From Punica granatum (taxonomy: Eukaryota; Streptophyta; Magnoliopsida; Myrtales; Lythraceae), in NCBI RefSeq assembly GCF_007655135.1, contig NC_045129.1:33977122-34041121 (forward strand): a stretch of 64,000 nucleotides of DNA, written 5' to 3'. Made by a program: the position numbers and the translations under genes. Of this stretch, positions 1 through 10,808 are shown one piece after another (positions within the stretch are counted from its first letter, which is position 1; each line of letters opens with the position of its first letter). Below the pieces are notes generated by a model. It did not search any database and was not told where the DNA came from. It was given only the letters and a program-made list of their open reading frames with translations.

Positions 1-340
1 GAGTCGTCCCGTGCCCCTTATATTGCCAACACTAAAAATGATTCATCCTGCAACACAAATTGTATCGGCATAGCCATCTTCCAAGGCCGACGCACTATAA
101 TCCGTTGCCAAAACATTATTACGTTGCCATATAAAAAAATTTACCGACTCACTTTAAGTGCGTCGGTGTAGCCCAATATTTGCTGACACACTTTTTTGTG
201 TCGATAGAGGTCACTTCATACAATCTTTTGCCAACGCACTTAAAGTAAAAAAGCATTAGGATAGACGTTCTCTTTTAGTGAATGTTTCATTTGCAGCACA
301 CGTATAAATTCACTAGTATCAATAAAATTCTCTAGCAAAC
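1..340. mobile_element. CACTA-like subterminal repeat fragment
   Basis: This AT-rich stretch repeats short motifs such as TTGCCAACGCACTT and GTCGATAGAGG in both orientations. They resemble the subterminal motifs (TGCCGATGCA, TTGCCAACGCA) next to the CACTA terminus at 20587. No terminus is visible here and the element is probably cut by the window edge, so assignment rests only on that likeness. There is no coding potential. Confidence 0.35.
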
Positions 341-1640
341 AAAGTCCTTAGTTGCCAAAAATGAAAATACTGAGCAAAACTAAAAAAAATTCTAAAATAG
401 AAAATAGCACCCTAAACTCTTCATTAGGCCAACTAAGAGAAAGTCGACCCCAGCGATGGGCCTTCCTCTTGAAGAGAGTTTCCCAGAGACAAGGGGAAGA
501 CCTAAATAACGCACAGGAAGCACACCTTTCTTAAAACCAGACCAAGTCATCAGGTCAGTCACAGACTCTCCAGAGATGCCTCCCGTAGACTTTTCAGGGT
601 TCAACTTCAAACCATACCAATAATAAAATGTGTTCAACATATCAAGAATGACAGTGATGGACGTCTTAGAACCATTTGTGAAAAGTAGCAAATCATCCGC
701 AAAGCATAGATGGGTTAGTTTAAGTGACTTACATCTTGGATGATAGCCAACTTTACCTTCAGCTGCAGCCGAATCCATAAGCTGCGAGAACACCTCCATG
801 GCAACGACGAAAAGAAATGGGGATAGCAGGTCACCCTGTCTGACACTTCACTGGCCTGGGAAGTATCCTGCTAAGGACCCATTAATAGCCACAGAAAAAT
901 AAGGCGAGGTGATGCAGCCTTTAATCCACCAGAGAAAAATGGGAGGAAATCCCATGGCTTACAAACTATTGAGAATGAAATCCCAACTTAACGAGTCAAA
1001 AGCCTTCATAAGATCTATCTTTATAGCACATCGAGGGGATACTCCTTGCCTTTGGTAGTTCTTGACAAGCTCATGAGTAAGTAAAACATTATCTGAAATT
1101 CTCCTTCCTTGCAGAAATGTTATTTGGTTTAAGCTTATAATATCAGTGAGCACTTCTTTCAATCTATTGGCAAGCACCTTTGTAATGCATTTGTAAACTA
1201 CATTACAGCACGATATAGGCTGAAAATCTTTCATGCAATCAACTTTCTCCTTCTTTGGAACTAGGGCAATGATAGTCAATTTTATCTCCCTTCGAAACTT
1301 TCCTAAGGAGAAGAAGTGCTGCACAGCACTAGTGACATCCTTCTGAACGATGTGCCAGGCATGCTTATAAAAAAAAGCTGTGAAATCATCCGGGCCCGGT
1401 GACTTGTCATTACCCATCGAGAATAAGGCTTCTTTGATCTCCGTATCCACTATGGGTGACAGGAGCATATGATATTTGAAAAGGGGAACTTTCCTCTTGA
1501 GGATGGAGGAAAGCATAGAGGTCGAGACTCCCCTGATGCAGTCATCCTTCCTCCCTATAAGACCCTCATAGAAATTTATCTGCAATTTTCCTTCTTCATG
1601 CCCTGTGAAAGAGTCTTGGGTTCTCCATAAGTTGGCCTCA
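340..1640 (-). mobile_element. LINE (L1-type) reverse transcriptase fragment, degenerate
   Basis: The minus strand encodes a non-LTR reverse transcriptase. The first block (1585 down to 959) has the motifs DKSPGPDDF, ALVPKKE, ISCCNVVYK and AIKIDLMKAFDSLSWDF. The next (958-800) contains SVRQGDLLSPFLF after an in-frame stop. The third (799-392) has the catalytic block FADDLLLF and ends around YLGLPL. One frameshift near 959 and at least one stop break the frame, and the endonuclease and the C-terminal part are missing. It is a dead partial copy. A short related piece lies at 21638-21725, so the family has inserted at both edges of the peroxidase cluster. Confidence 0.88.
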
Positions 1641-1644
1641 TGAT

Positions 1645-2560
1645 ATAGAGGGAGGAGGAGAAAGCAATTGGGAATTTGCCTACCCTTTTACTCTTGACGG
1701 GCAGTTGGGTCCTCATTGAAGCAGCAGGACATTCGGGTATGAAAGAAGTTCACCTATGCCTGTTGTTCCCTGGGGGCTCGGCAAGCGTATGTGCCATCGA
1801 ATTCCACCATCTCATTGAGCTTAATGGAGTAAGTAATGAGTTCCATCATCTTCTTGAGCTTGATGGAGTAAGTAATCGGAGAGAGAAAGCAGAATCGTGG
1901 TATTTGATCATTCAAGGACTCAGGACAAGTCTTTTGGGATTTATCGCACCGAACATCAATGGGATGGTCTGCAGCTTTCAGAGTTATGATTATGGGATCC
2001 TGTTATCAATTCTCGTAGGCTCGTGTTGTTATTGAAACTTGTAGGCTGTATGGGCATTACGTTCCGATAGGAGCTCTTATTCCTTGGGGAACTGGGTACC
2101 ATGGTCAGACCAGTATGTATTTGGACTTTGAATCTTCCCTTTAGTGACGACTTTCATGCTAAAAATGAACAGAAGTTTGTTTAAGAGACTGCGGCTTTGA
2201 TGTATGTTCCACGGAAATGGTTTTGACCTGATGAGCTCAGTGCCCTATCTACAAGTATCACTAGATGAAATCCATAATGTGGATCCAATCAATATCCGTG
2301 GGAGGGTGGGAGCTCGTACGCCCGATGGATACTTCCCTCATTCGATCATGCACGACCACCTCACAGGGACGTGGAACTCCACCTTTTCATTAGTAAACCT
2401 GAAGAATATTCATCTGTTGATCGTGCGATTGTCGGCGCTCGCTTGATGGTAAAAGTTTGCTAGCGGACCATTCGAGCAAGCTGGGCTTCTGTGGTCCCAG
2501 TTTACTGGTAACCCCGGCCATTTTAGTTGGCCAAGAAAATAAAATTCTACTGGAAGGCAG
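1645..2560 (+). repeat. Duplicated anonymous segment, copy I
   Basis: This stretch aligns in order with 16770-17560: shared blocks include CGAATTCCACCAT, ACATGGAACT-like and TTGGCCAAGAAA. Short open frames exist (for example the peptide ARTPDGYFP near 2310) but they differ between copies by frameshifts and no family is recognised. It is probably a decayed upstream gene or promoter-distal DNA carried along when the peroxidase unit was duplicated. Homology continues into 2700-2790 and 3716-4080, interrupted by the LTR element at 2788. Confidence 0.55.
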
Positions 2561-2787
2561 AAGAGAGCTTGCAAGCAGGCAGGATGAAGGGACGGTAGCA
2601 GTTTCCCTTTGACATTTACGCAGTCCAGAAGCTGAACCCGAAAGATTGGACCAAGCCCCTCCCGTTCTCCCATCTTCATCTCGGGGCCATGGGACCCCGC
2701 AATGGGACCGAATATTTGCTGAATGGGTTTTTTTTTCCATTGAAATGCGATCACACGTGTGAATAGCCCTCGAACTCAAAGGCATTT

Positions 2788-3715
2788 TGATGCGGCAGAC
2801 GAGCTGGAAAATTGGTACATGAAGAAAAATAGGTTTTGACGACTTTATCTCATTGGAAATGGTCTCCGGAGCAAAACTCATAGCCTTTGGCTATGAAATT
2901 TCAATATTTTAGGCGAATTTCATCGTTTAGGGCCTCAAACAGGTAATTTTATGTTAATTAGGGTGTTTTCGTAATTTTAGGAAAGTTTATTTCTTTTTGT
3001 GCGATTTAGATTTTTTTTAAACCCTATTTAAGCTTTGTAAGCCCTTGGCTAAAGGAGTCGTCTTTTGGATTATCAATAAAAATTGGAGCTTTTGTGCTCT
3101 TTGCCCAATTCTCGGATTTGTTCGAGTTGGATACTAATTTCCTAGGAATTCGAAGAATCAATAGGGATTGAAGGTCGTAGTTCCGGTATTCGTGCGCGAA
3201 TCAACGGGTCTGTGACAGGTTACTTGCGTGTACGCTGCATCAGTTGGTACCAGAACGTAGTGGCAACGACATCAGAGATAATTCGGACTATGACAATTCG
3301 AGAGCGAATTCTCTCCATCCATGGGAGAATGATGCGGCAGACGAGCTGGAAAATTGGTACCTGAAAAAAAAATAGGTTTTGACGACCTTATCTCATTGGA
3401 AAAGGCCTCCGGAGCAAAACTCACAGCCTATGGCTGTGAAATTTTCGATATTTTAGGAAAGTTTATTTTTTTTTGTGTGATTTAGGTTTTTTTAAACCCT
3501 ATTTAAGTTTTGTAAGCCCTAGAGCTAAAAGGAGTCATCTTTTGGATTATCAATAAAATTCAGAGTTTTCGTGATTTGTCCAATCTCGGATCGATTCGAG
3601 TTTGATGCCTATTTTCTGGTATTCGTAGAATCAACAGGTATAGAAGGTCGTAGTTCCGGTATTCATGCGCGAATCAACGGGTCTGCGACAGGTTACACGT
3701 GTGTACACTGCGTCA
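2788..3715 (+). mobile_element. Miniature LTR element with 5-bp target duplication
   Basis: Two similar LTRs lie at 2788-3242 and 3330-3715. Both begin TGATGCGGCAGACGAGC and end in CTGCATCA or CTGCGTCA, so the ends are inverted (TGATGC...GCATCA). A short internal piece of 87 bp starts with TTGGTACCAGAACG, which could be a primer-binding site. The host sequence CATTT flanks the element on both sides (2783-2787 and 3716-3720), a 5-bp target duplication. There is no coding capacity. The second LTR is about 70 bp shorter through an internal deletion. The paralogous segment near 17990-18030 lacks the element and serves as the empty site. Confidence 0.85.
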
Positions 3716-3720
3716 CATTT

Positions 3721-4723
3721 ACATCAGAAGCTTCCGTTCGGCGGGAGGAGAATGAACGTCAAGGGAGCAGGTTAGAAAAGGTGTTGCTATTGCCTCGCCC
3801 TTGTATCGGGCACTTGCGCCATGACGATTTTGGAAATGCGTTGAATGGATATGGTACCTCCAAACCAAGAACAAGGCGTTGTAGCACTTGATTCTCTTTA
3901 GGTGCTTCGGTTCTTTACGGCATATCCAGGCATCATGTACGTATAATACATGATTGTTCGGAATCTCTTTGCAACTTCCTCGGAGGCCATGGGACCCCTA
4001 TAATGGGAGCGAGTACGTTTCCATAACCGTAATCAATTAATGGGTTTTTACAAGAGACGATTGAATGTGTCATAGCCTCCAAAGGTGTTTGCCTTGGCGG
4101 AGAATCGAACTCACAGCCAGATGAAGAGCATGCGCTACACTAAAACGCGATAGACCACCTCAGAAAAGTCAGTCGAGATCCCTCTCTGTTTCTTCTTTAA
4201 TTAATTTTTGTTTTTTCCCTTATATTTTTTTTTTGGTTACAAAGGAGGAATAAAGCCTAGTATAATGAAAGAGAAATTCTAAATAACTAATAAAGGGGCA
4301 CGGATAGTCGCACTAGATATCGAACCTGCGATCTCTAGATCAATAGACTAGGACGTACATCACTGCCCTATACCTTTTTAAATTTTCTTTGAACAGTTCT
4401 CCATAGGAATTGCCTTACGTTGCAGTTAAGTTCTTTAGAAATATTCTTCTTGAACCAACCTAAGTTGGTTTAAGTAGTTCGGTGCTTGTTCTCTTTAAAT
4501 AAGGTCTTGGAATTCGAGTCTTGTGAATGAAGAAATCGACAGTAAGAGAGTTTTATCCCTTAATGGGCCCAACTCGAATTGAGTCAGTCGAGATCTATTG
4601 AACTTTTGGAGTGCACCCCGAAAAATGAAATATTCTTCTTGAAGTTCACATAAGAAAATTAAGCAATCCACAGCCCTAATGTGAATCTAAATGTCAACCC
4701 AAGCATTGCCTCTCCTCCCTCCC
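3721..4723. repeat. Peroxidase-upstream duplicated DNA with tRNA-derived repeat relics
   Basis: The first part (3721-4020) continues the duplicated segment and aligns with 18015-18130. At 4099-4165 the minus strand looks like a decayed tRNA-derived sequence with a B-box-like GAGTTCGATTCTC. At 4455-4630 the plus strand has an A-box-like TTGGTTTAAGTAG, a B-box-like GAATTCGAGTCTTG and then a tail (GAGAGTTTTATCCCTTAATG) that recurs near 36510 and 11620. This suggests a dispersed tRNA-derived SINE-like family. No gene was seen. Confidence 0.35.
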
Positions 4724-4730
4724 TATAAAA
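4724..4730 (+). promoter_or_regulatory. TATA box of peroxidase copy I
   Basis: TATAAAA in the context CCTCCCTATAAAAATGGG lies 123 bp upstream of the ATG of the peroxidase pseudogene. The intact copy has the same CCTCCCTATAAA context at 12954, so this is a conserved core promoter. Confidence 0.6.
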
Positions 4731-5356
4731 ATGGGCTCCGACATTGTCCTTCTCGCTCACCACTCATCATTCATTCAATCATTTTCTTATTCATCATCTT
4801 TAACTTTAAACAAAGAAGTAGTTAAGTAGTAACCATACTGGAGAAAATGACTTCGTCTCCTCTCGCAGTCTTGGCTATAGTGGCGCTTTGCGTAGTCACT
4901 GGGTTTGAGAGAGGTCTCGCTCAGTTGAACACCAACTTCTACAGCAGTTCGTGCCCGAATGTTTCGGCTATTCCATGGAGTGATGGAGCAGGCCCAGCAG
5001 AGCGATGTCCAGATCGGGGCCAAGCTCATCCGCATCCATTTCCACAGCTGCTTTGTCGAGGTTTCGATCTCTCTCCCTTAGCTACTGTATCACACTTCGC
5101 ATGGTATACAAGCCTTTATTGAAAAAACTGCACCTCATAGACAGACACATGTTTGAATTTTCTACTATGTAACCGGCTCTACCACAAGCTGACGTCGGAA
5201 AAACATACTTGTTTTTGAATTAGCGTAAGCTCTAATATATCAACTTATGTTATAAGGAACTGACCCATGTCTCAAAATCCAAGTTCCATAACTGGCCCCA
5301 ATTCTTATGTGTGGTACTTCATTTTGTTTCCGTGTACGTATAATTTTTAAGGTAAA

Positions 5357-5730
<374 letters not shown>

Positions 5731-6168
5731 TGATTCAATGCGTTTCTACTAAACAAACTATAGAGATTGTTAATCGAAGAAGGTCAAGTTATCAATAAGA
5801 TTTACATGGAAGACTCATCTGTAAGTTCTCTAGCAGGCAGGGGGGGTCAGATTGGGAAGTTGAATTGGGAAGAAGGGACAGCAGAACAGCAAACAAGGCC
5901 GAAGCTAACACTGCCCTCCCGAGTCTCTTCGACGACTTCGATGAATTGACCCACAGTCTCTCCGCCATGGGATTAGACTCCACCGATGTTGTTGCATTGT
6001 CTGGTAAGATGATTTCAAGCTTTCCAGGGAAGTCACGGTTCTAATCCAACCGGTACATAGTGAAGATTCAATTCGAGATCACGAGTGAAAGATATAAATT
6101 ATCTATAGAGAGGACGTACAGAAAAGTGTTGGCGGGATTTAGATGATCGAGATCATATAATTCGAATG

Positions 6169-6196
<28 letters not shown>
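6169..6196. repeat. (AT)14 microsatellite
   Basis: An uninterrupted AT run lies inside intron 3 of the peroxidase pseudogene. The intact paralogue lacks it. Confidence 0.95.
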
Positions 6197-6202
<6 letters not shown>

Positions 6203-6259
6203 ATAAAGACTCCATCTCCTCAAAGTGTATAGATCATTAGATTGTACTACATTTGTTAG

Positions 6260-6610
<351 letters not shown>

Positions 6611-6730
6611 TGAATCCTTTGCCTGGTCCATGGTGAAAATGGGAAGCAGTCGGCCACTAACAGGGAGTTCCGGGGAAATTAGAGTTTGATGAAATGGTTA
6701 GCCAGACCACTTAATAAATCAGATCCTTAA

Positions 6731-6834
6731 TCTATCGTTATCTTCTTGCTCAATGGATGCCAATAAGTTAATGAAAAATGTATGAAACCAGTCAAATAAT
6801 TACGATGTTGTTCAATGAATGATATTAATTATAT
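6731..6834 (+). repeat. Peroxidase 3' flank, first of two direct copies
   Basis: TCTATCGTTATCTTCTTGCTC... through GATATTAATTATAT is repeated at 8746-8844. The two copies enclose the elements at 6835-7734 and 7750-8745. The copies differ by a short indel around 6773-6790. The intact peroxidase has a single homologous 3' flank around 14850-14965. Confidence 0.75.
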
Positions 6835-7734
6835 GAGTAAAATGCAGTTTGCACCCCCACCATTGAGCTTAGTGGTAAAATGCCCCCTAACCTTTAAAAT
6901 TTTACAATATGCCTCCTGACCTATTTAAAAGGAAGTAAAGTGCATCCCGAATTACTTTTCCAACCACTTTTTTTTGGCCAAAAATTAATTTATCATTAAT
7001 TTCAATTTCAAAATTTTAAAAATAATTTCAAAAATTAAATAAAAAGAAACAAAAGAACGTAAGAGAGAGAGAGACCCGCTGCCAGTTTGCCAGGTGGTCG
7101 GGCAGCTAACCCCCACCTCTCCCCTCTCATCCCAAATCTCTCGCATATAACATCCTTGCTCTTCCCCGTTTTTCACATAAATGTGATTTCATTCAACCTA
7201 TGTTTCTCGTTACAATTCAGCCTTTTCAGATTAATTCAATTGACCGATTAACCAAAACCCACAGTGACAGCTACTTTGTTTGGTTGTCCTCACATAGCAG
7301 ATTGTGCCTGCATGCTTCAGCTTCATTAAGTTATAAGGAAATGAAATTTGTGCATAAGCTTTTGATCCTCTATAACAAATCAAATGCCTGCAATTTTCGT
7401 ATTGAGCTCGTGGGTGAGAGTGTAAGCGTTGTCCTGTTCGTGGATGGTTGCGTTTGTGTTAGAGAGAGATTTAGAAATAGAAGCTCTCTTTTCCGTTTAG
7501 GATTTGGTGGTTCTTCCTTTAATTTCATATTTAAAATTTTCAAATTATATTTTAAAAACTGAAATAAATAAATTGATAATAAATTAATGTTTGACCGAAA
7601 GAAGTGATTGGAAAAGTACATGCGATGCACTTTGCCCTTTTTTAAATAGGTTAGGTGGCATAGTCCAAAATTTTAAAGGTCGGGAGGCAATTTGCCAACA
7701 TGCTTAAAGGTGGGATGCAAACCACATTTTACTC
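6835..7734. mobile_element. Long-TIR MULE-like element, 900 bp, 9-bp target duplication
   Basis: The element begins GAGTAAAATGCAGTTTGCA and ends with the near inverse, TTTGCA-like/CATTTTACTC. The terminal inverted repeats extend about 200 bp with scattered mismatches (CCTAACCTTTAAAATTTT against its inverse near 7640-7680). The 9-bp sequence TAATTATAT flanks both sides (6826-6834 and 7735-7743). Long TIRs plus a 9-bp target duplication are typical of Mutator-like elements. No transposase is present, so it is non-autonomous. The second copy of the flank (8746-8850) has the uninterrupted target. Confidence 0.8.
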
Positions 7735-7749
7735 TAATTATATTATTAT

Positions 7750-8745
7750 TTAGGGTTAATTGCATCGGTGGTCCAAAAGGTTTCATAAATGTTTCAAGTT
7801 GGTCCAAAATATTTTTTTGGTAACTTGATGGTACATTAAGTTTCAAAACCGTTTCAATAGGGTACATTCTGTCATCTTACGCTTGACGCCGTTATACTCC
7901 AAACTTTTTAAAATTGCAAAACGATCCAAATTTTTGAACTTTTTCAATTTTGCCCCAACTCCCCTCTCTCCTCCACTATTCATCGTCTTCCTCCTCCCCC
8001 TCCACTGTTCCTCCTCCCGCTCCCCTCTGTTTGACTTGGCAAGTTCCCGTCCAACGACCCCTAGAGATCCGCGTAGAACGACGCTGTGGCGGTGGGGTTG
8101 AGCACGCCCCGCCGATCGCTCCACCGATGACCTCGAAGACGATGACGAGGACGAAGACGAGGGCCATGGTGATGGCTAGGGAAGCCCACAGCAGGACGTC
8201 CTGGTTGAGCCCTAGCAGGAAGGTGATGACCATTGTCGCCGCCCCGAGCGTCGAGGTGCAGAACACCCACCCGAAGGTCATTATCCTGTCCGCGACCGCC
8301 GGCTTGATTGCCCCCATCGTCCCGCCCTATGAGACAGCAGAGAATCGAAGACAGAGGGGAGGGTTTGCAAGTCCGTCGGATCGAAGGGGTGGATCTCGGA
8401 GGTCGTTGGACGGGAACTCGACAGAGGGTAGGTTTTACAGGGCCGTCAGATCGGAGGGGCGGATCTCGGGGGCTGTTGGACGGGAACTCGCCGAAACTTG
8501 CAGAAGAGAGAGAAAGTCGAGAAGGAAGAGAAAGAATGTGGGGCAAAATTGAAAAAGTTCAAAAAATTTAGGTGGTTTTGTAATTTTAAAAATTTGGAGT
8601 ATAACGGCTTCAAGCGTAAGATGACGAATGTAACATATTGAAACGGTTTTGAAACTTAATATACCATTACGTTATCAAAAAAACATTTTGGACCAACTTG
8701 AAACATTTATGAAACTTTTTGGACCACCGATGCAATTTACCCTAA
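7750..8745. mobile_element. Long-TIR Pack-MULE-like element with GC-rich cargo
   Basis: The ends TTAGGGTTAATTGCATCGG and its inverse TGCAATTTACCCTAA start inverted repeats of roughly 300 bp. These include CCAAAAAGTTTCAT-like, CAATTTTGCCCC and TTCCCGTCCAACGACC arms and their inverses at the right. Between the arms is a distinctly GC-rich stretch (about 8080-8340) unlike the AT-rich surroundings. Inside the right arm a unit of about 70 bp (GGATCTCGGAGGTCGTTGGA...) is tandemly doubled (8336-8405 and 8410-8480). The terminal sequence is shared with the fold-back element at 20898. A matching 9-bp target duplication was not found; instead the flanks are the 100-bp direct copies described at 6731 and 8746. 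Confidence 0.7.
7976..8317 (-). pseudogene. Captured gene fragment encoding hydrophobic helices
   Basis: Within the MULE-like element the minus strand has an open frame whose N-terminal part (MGAIKPAVADRIMTFGW) is followed by two strongly hydrophobic stretches (VFCTSTLGAATMVITFLL; LWASLAITMALVFVLVIVF). The last third (after about residue 75) runs into the inverted repeat and is not natural protein. I do not recognise the donor family; it looks like the start of a plant multi-pass membrane protein. GC content and codon pattern are unlike the surrounding element. It is probably a captured exon piece, though a chance open frame in GC-rich DNA is possible. Confidence 0.45.
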
Positions 8746-8844
8746 TCTATCGTTATATTCATGCTCAATGGATGCCAATAAGTTATTGAAAGCAGTCAAA
8801 TAATTACGATGTTGTTCGATGAATGATATTAATTATATTATTAT
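8746..8844 (+). repeat. Peroxidase 3' flank, second direct copy
   Basis: This is the partner of 6731-6834 and contains the single uninterrupted TAATTATAT target of the 900-bp element. Confidence 0.75.
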
Positions 8845-9845
8845 TTATTGAAGTCAGTCAAGTTTTGTCTCGATAGAATTTTCATCTAACACATTGGCAA
8901 CATTCTTTGCACATATATTTGATAAATGCATACTAAATGTATGTGTTTGAGTAACCAGTGCCAGACAATACATTATCACTTCACCGAACAAAAAGGAAAA
9001 AAAAAAAAGTTGATTGATTTAGGTGATTTTGATACCTCTTTCCACGTGAGATCTAGAATTTTAGTTTTGTAAATGAAGAAAATAACTAACCAAGTATTGG
9101 TTAAGTGGTAACTAGCTCTAATTTCATAAAATAAAAAACACGGGTTTGAGTCTCGAAAAGCGCACTTGTTAGGAGGGAATAATCTTTATACTTGATATCC
9201 CAGAATTAGATAGCAATGTCTCCCACAATATATATATATTAGTGGTAGAGCTCATGCGTTGCACGGGATGGAACGTAATTTTTTCATATTTTATTATATA
9301 AATGACTAAATTTACATGTTAATCAAATATTTTACGATGTTATTCCATGAATTATTTTGATTGTATTATTATTTATTGAAATCGGTCAACTTTTTTTTCG
9401 ACATATAGAATTTTCATCTAACATATTGGCAACATTCTTCCACATATATTTGATAAATGCATACTATATGTGTATATGTGTTAATGAGTAAGCAGTGCTA
9501 GACAATACATTATCACTTCAACGAACAAAAAGGGCAAAAAAAAAATCGTTGATTGATTTAGGTGATGTTGGCACTCTTTCTTTAAGTAAGATCTAGAATT
9601 TTAGTCTTGTAAATGAAGAAAATAACCAATAAAGTATTGGTTTAGTGGTAAGTAGTTATAACCCCTTAAGGTGAAAAATACAAGTTCGAGTCCCAAAATG
9701 CCCACTTGTTAGGAGGACGAATTTAATACATGATCTTTCATAAATCTAAGAGCAATATCTCATAATATATAGATATATATATATATGTATGTATGTATAT
9801 ACTAGTTGCGAAATTCGTGTGTTGCACGGGATATAATTTGATATT
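8807..9845 (+). repeat. Two-unit direct duplication of about 500 bp
   Basis: Unit 1 (8807 to about 9288) and unit 2 (about 9326-9845) align over their length. Shared blocks are TATTATTTATTGAA, ATTTTCATCTAACA, CATATATTTGATAAATGCAT, ACAATACATTATCACTTCA, AGATCTAGAATTTTAGT and CACTTGTTAGGAGG. Each unit carries an A-box-like TTGGTTAAGTGGTAA and a B-box-like GGGTTTGAGTCTCG or its variant, hinting at an embedded tRNA-derived SINE. Each ends at a TTAGT or CTAGT plus GTTGCACGGGAT motif. No gene was seen. Confidence 0.7.
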
Positions 9846-10808
9846 TTTTTAAAGAATTCTATAATATAGTGTATTAAACATTTATGTATGTTAATATATA
9901 TTATACATAAATAAAAAATATTTTAAAGATATCTCATCATAAAATCTGATTTCTTGATTTCATTAATTTTTATAATTTATATAACGTAATGTATTCGAAA
10001 TAAATGAGAAAATTTTATTATATGTATCGATATTATTTAATAATCTTGAACTTTTTAAAATAAAAATTAATATTTCATCATATTAATATTACCATGAAAA
10101 TAAGTATATATTAGTATATTTATTTATGCATAATATAAATGTACTTACTATATGATTACGTGGATATCCTTCAATATATATTGGAAGAAAAAATATATAT
10201 AAGTTTTATGTTTTTATAGATATCTATTTTTAAAAAATAGATTAGCTAATATTTTAAAGATATATATATATATATATGAATTATATTTTCTTTTCAAAAA
10301 TAAATCAGATCCGTTAACCAAAAAAGGAAAACAATTCATATTATATTTTATCTATATTCTATATGATAGTTATAAATATAAATCATCTCACACATACACA
10401 TGATCTCATTCAGATCTCAAACAATACGTCTACAACTAGACGCGAGCTCTTGAAACATATGTCTATTTTTAGGTACAAGTGAGTTGATTAAATTTATGAT
10501 TTGATTTATTCTCTCATTTTTATCGTAATTTTTCATTTTTTATTTTTCTCTAATTTTTGCTTTGTTTTTCTAATATCATTTCTCAAGATTGGTGGTGTTA
10601 CTTTCAACTCCCGAAAGGCTATCCTTATATTCAAGCTCTCAGAATGTAAGTTCGTCTATCACTAAACATGAAGAAGGTTGTTTGTTTATTGTGTTATTTA
10701 TGTTTCACTTTTGACTTTTGAATGATTTTTTTTAATTCTCAATTATTAATTATAATTTCTTTTCAGGTATACTATCCTGTGCAATGCACGGGTTCCATGA
10801 CTAGTATA
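9798..10808. mobile_element. CTAGT-ended element with 36-bp inverted termini
   Basis: The left end 9798-9833 begins TATACTAGTTGCGAAATTCG. The right end 10773-10808 finishes GGGTTCCATGACTAGTATA. They are imperfect inverted repeats, 28 of 36 positions by eye. Each end contains a short hairpin-forming GTGC...GCAC next to a CTAGT, the pattern of Helitron 3' ends, yet here it occurs at both ends in inverted orientation. The interior is about 940 bp of very AT-rich DNA with no coding capacity. It is either a TIR element with TA-type targets or two Helitron-like ends head to head. Confidence 0.5.

Noticed and set aside
4099..4165. Functional tRNA gene on the minus strand
   Set aside because: Only a B-box-like piece and weak arms are present; the acceptor stem does not pair. 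Treated as a tRNA-derived relic.
8061..8571. Several overlapping frames in the GC-rich cargo of the MULE-like element
   Set aside because: All six frames are fairly open because of GC content; only the frame with predicted helices was kept, at low confidence.
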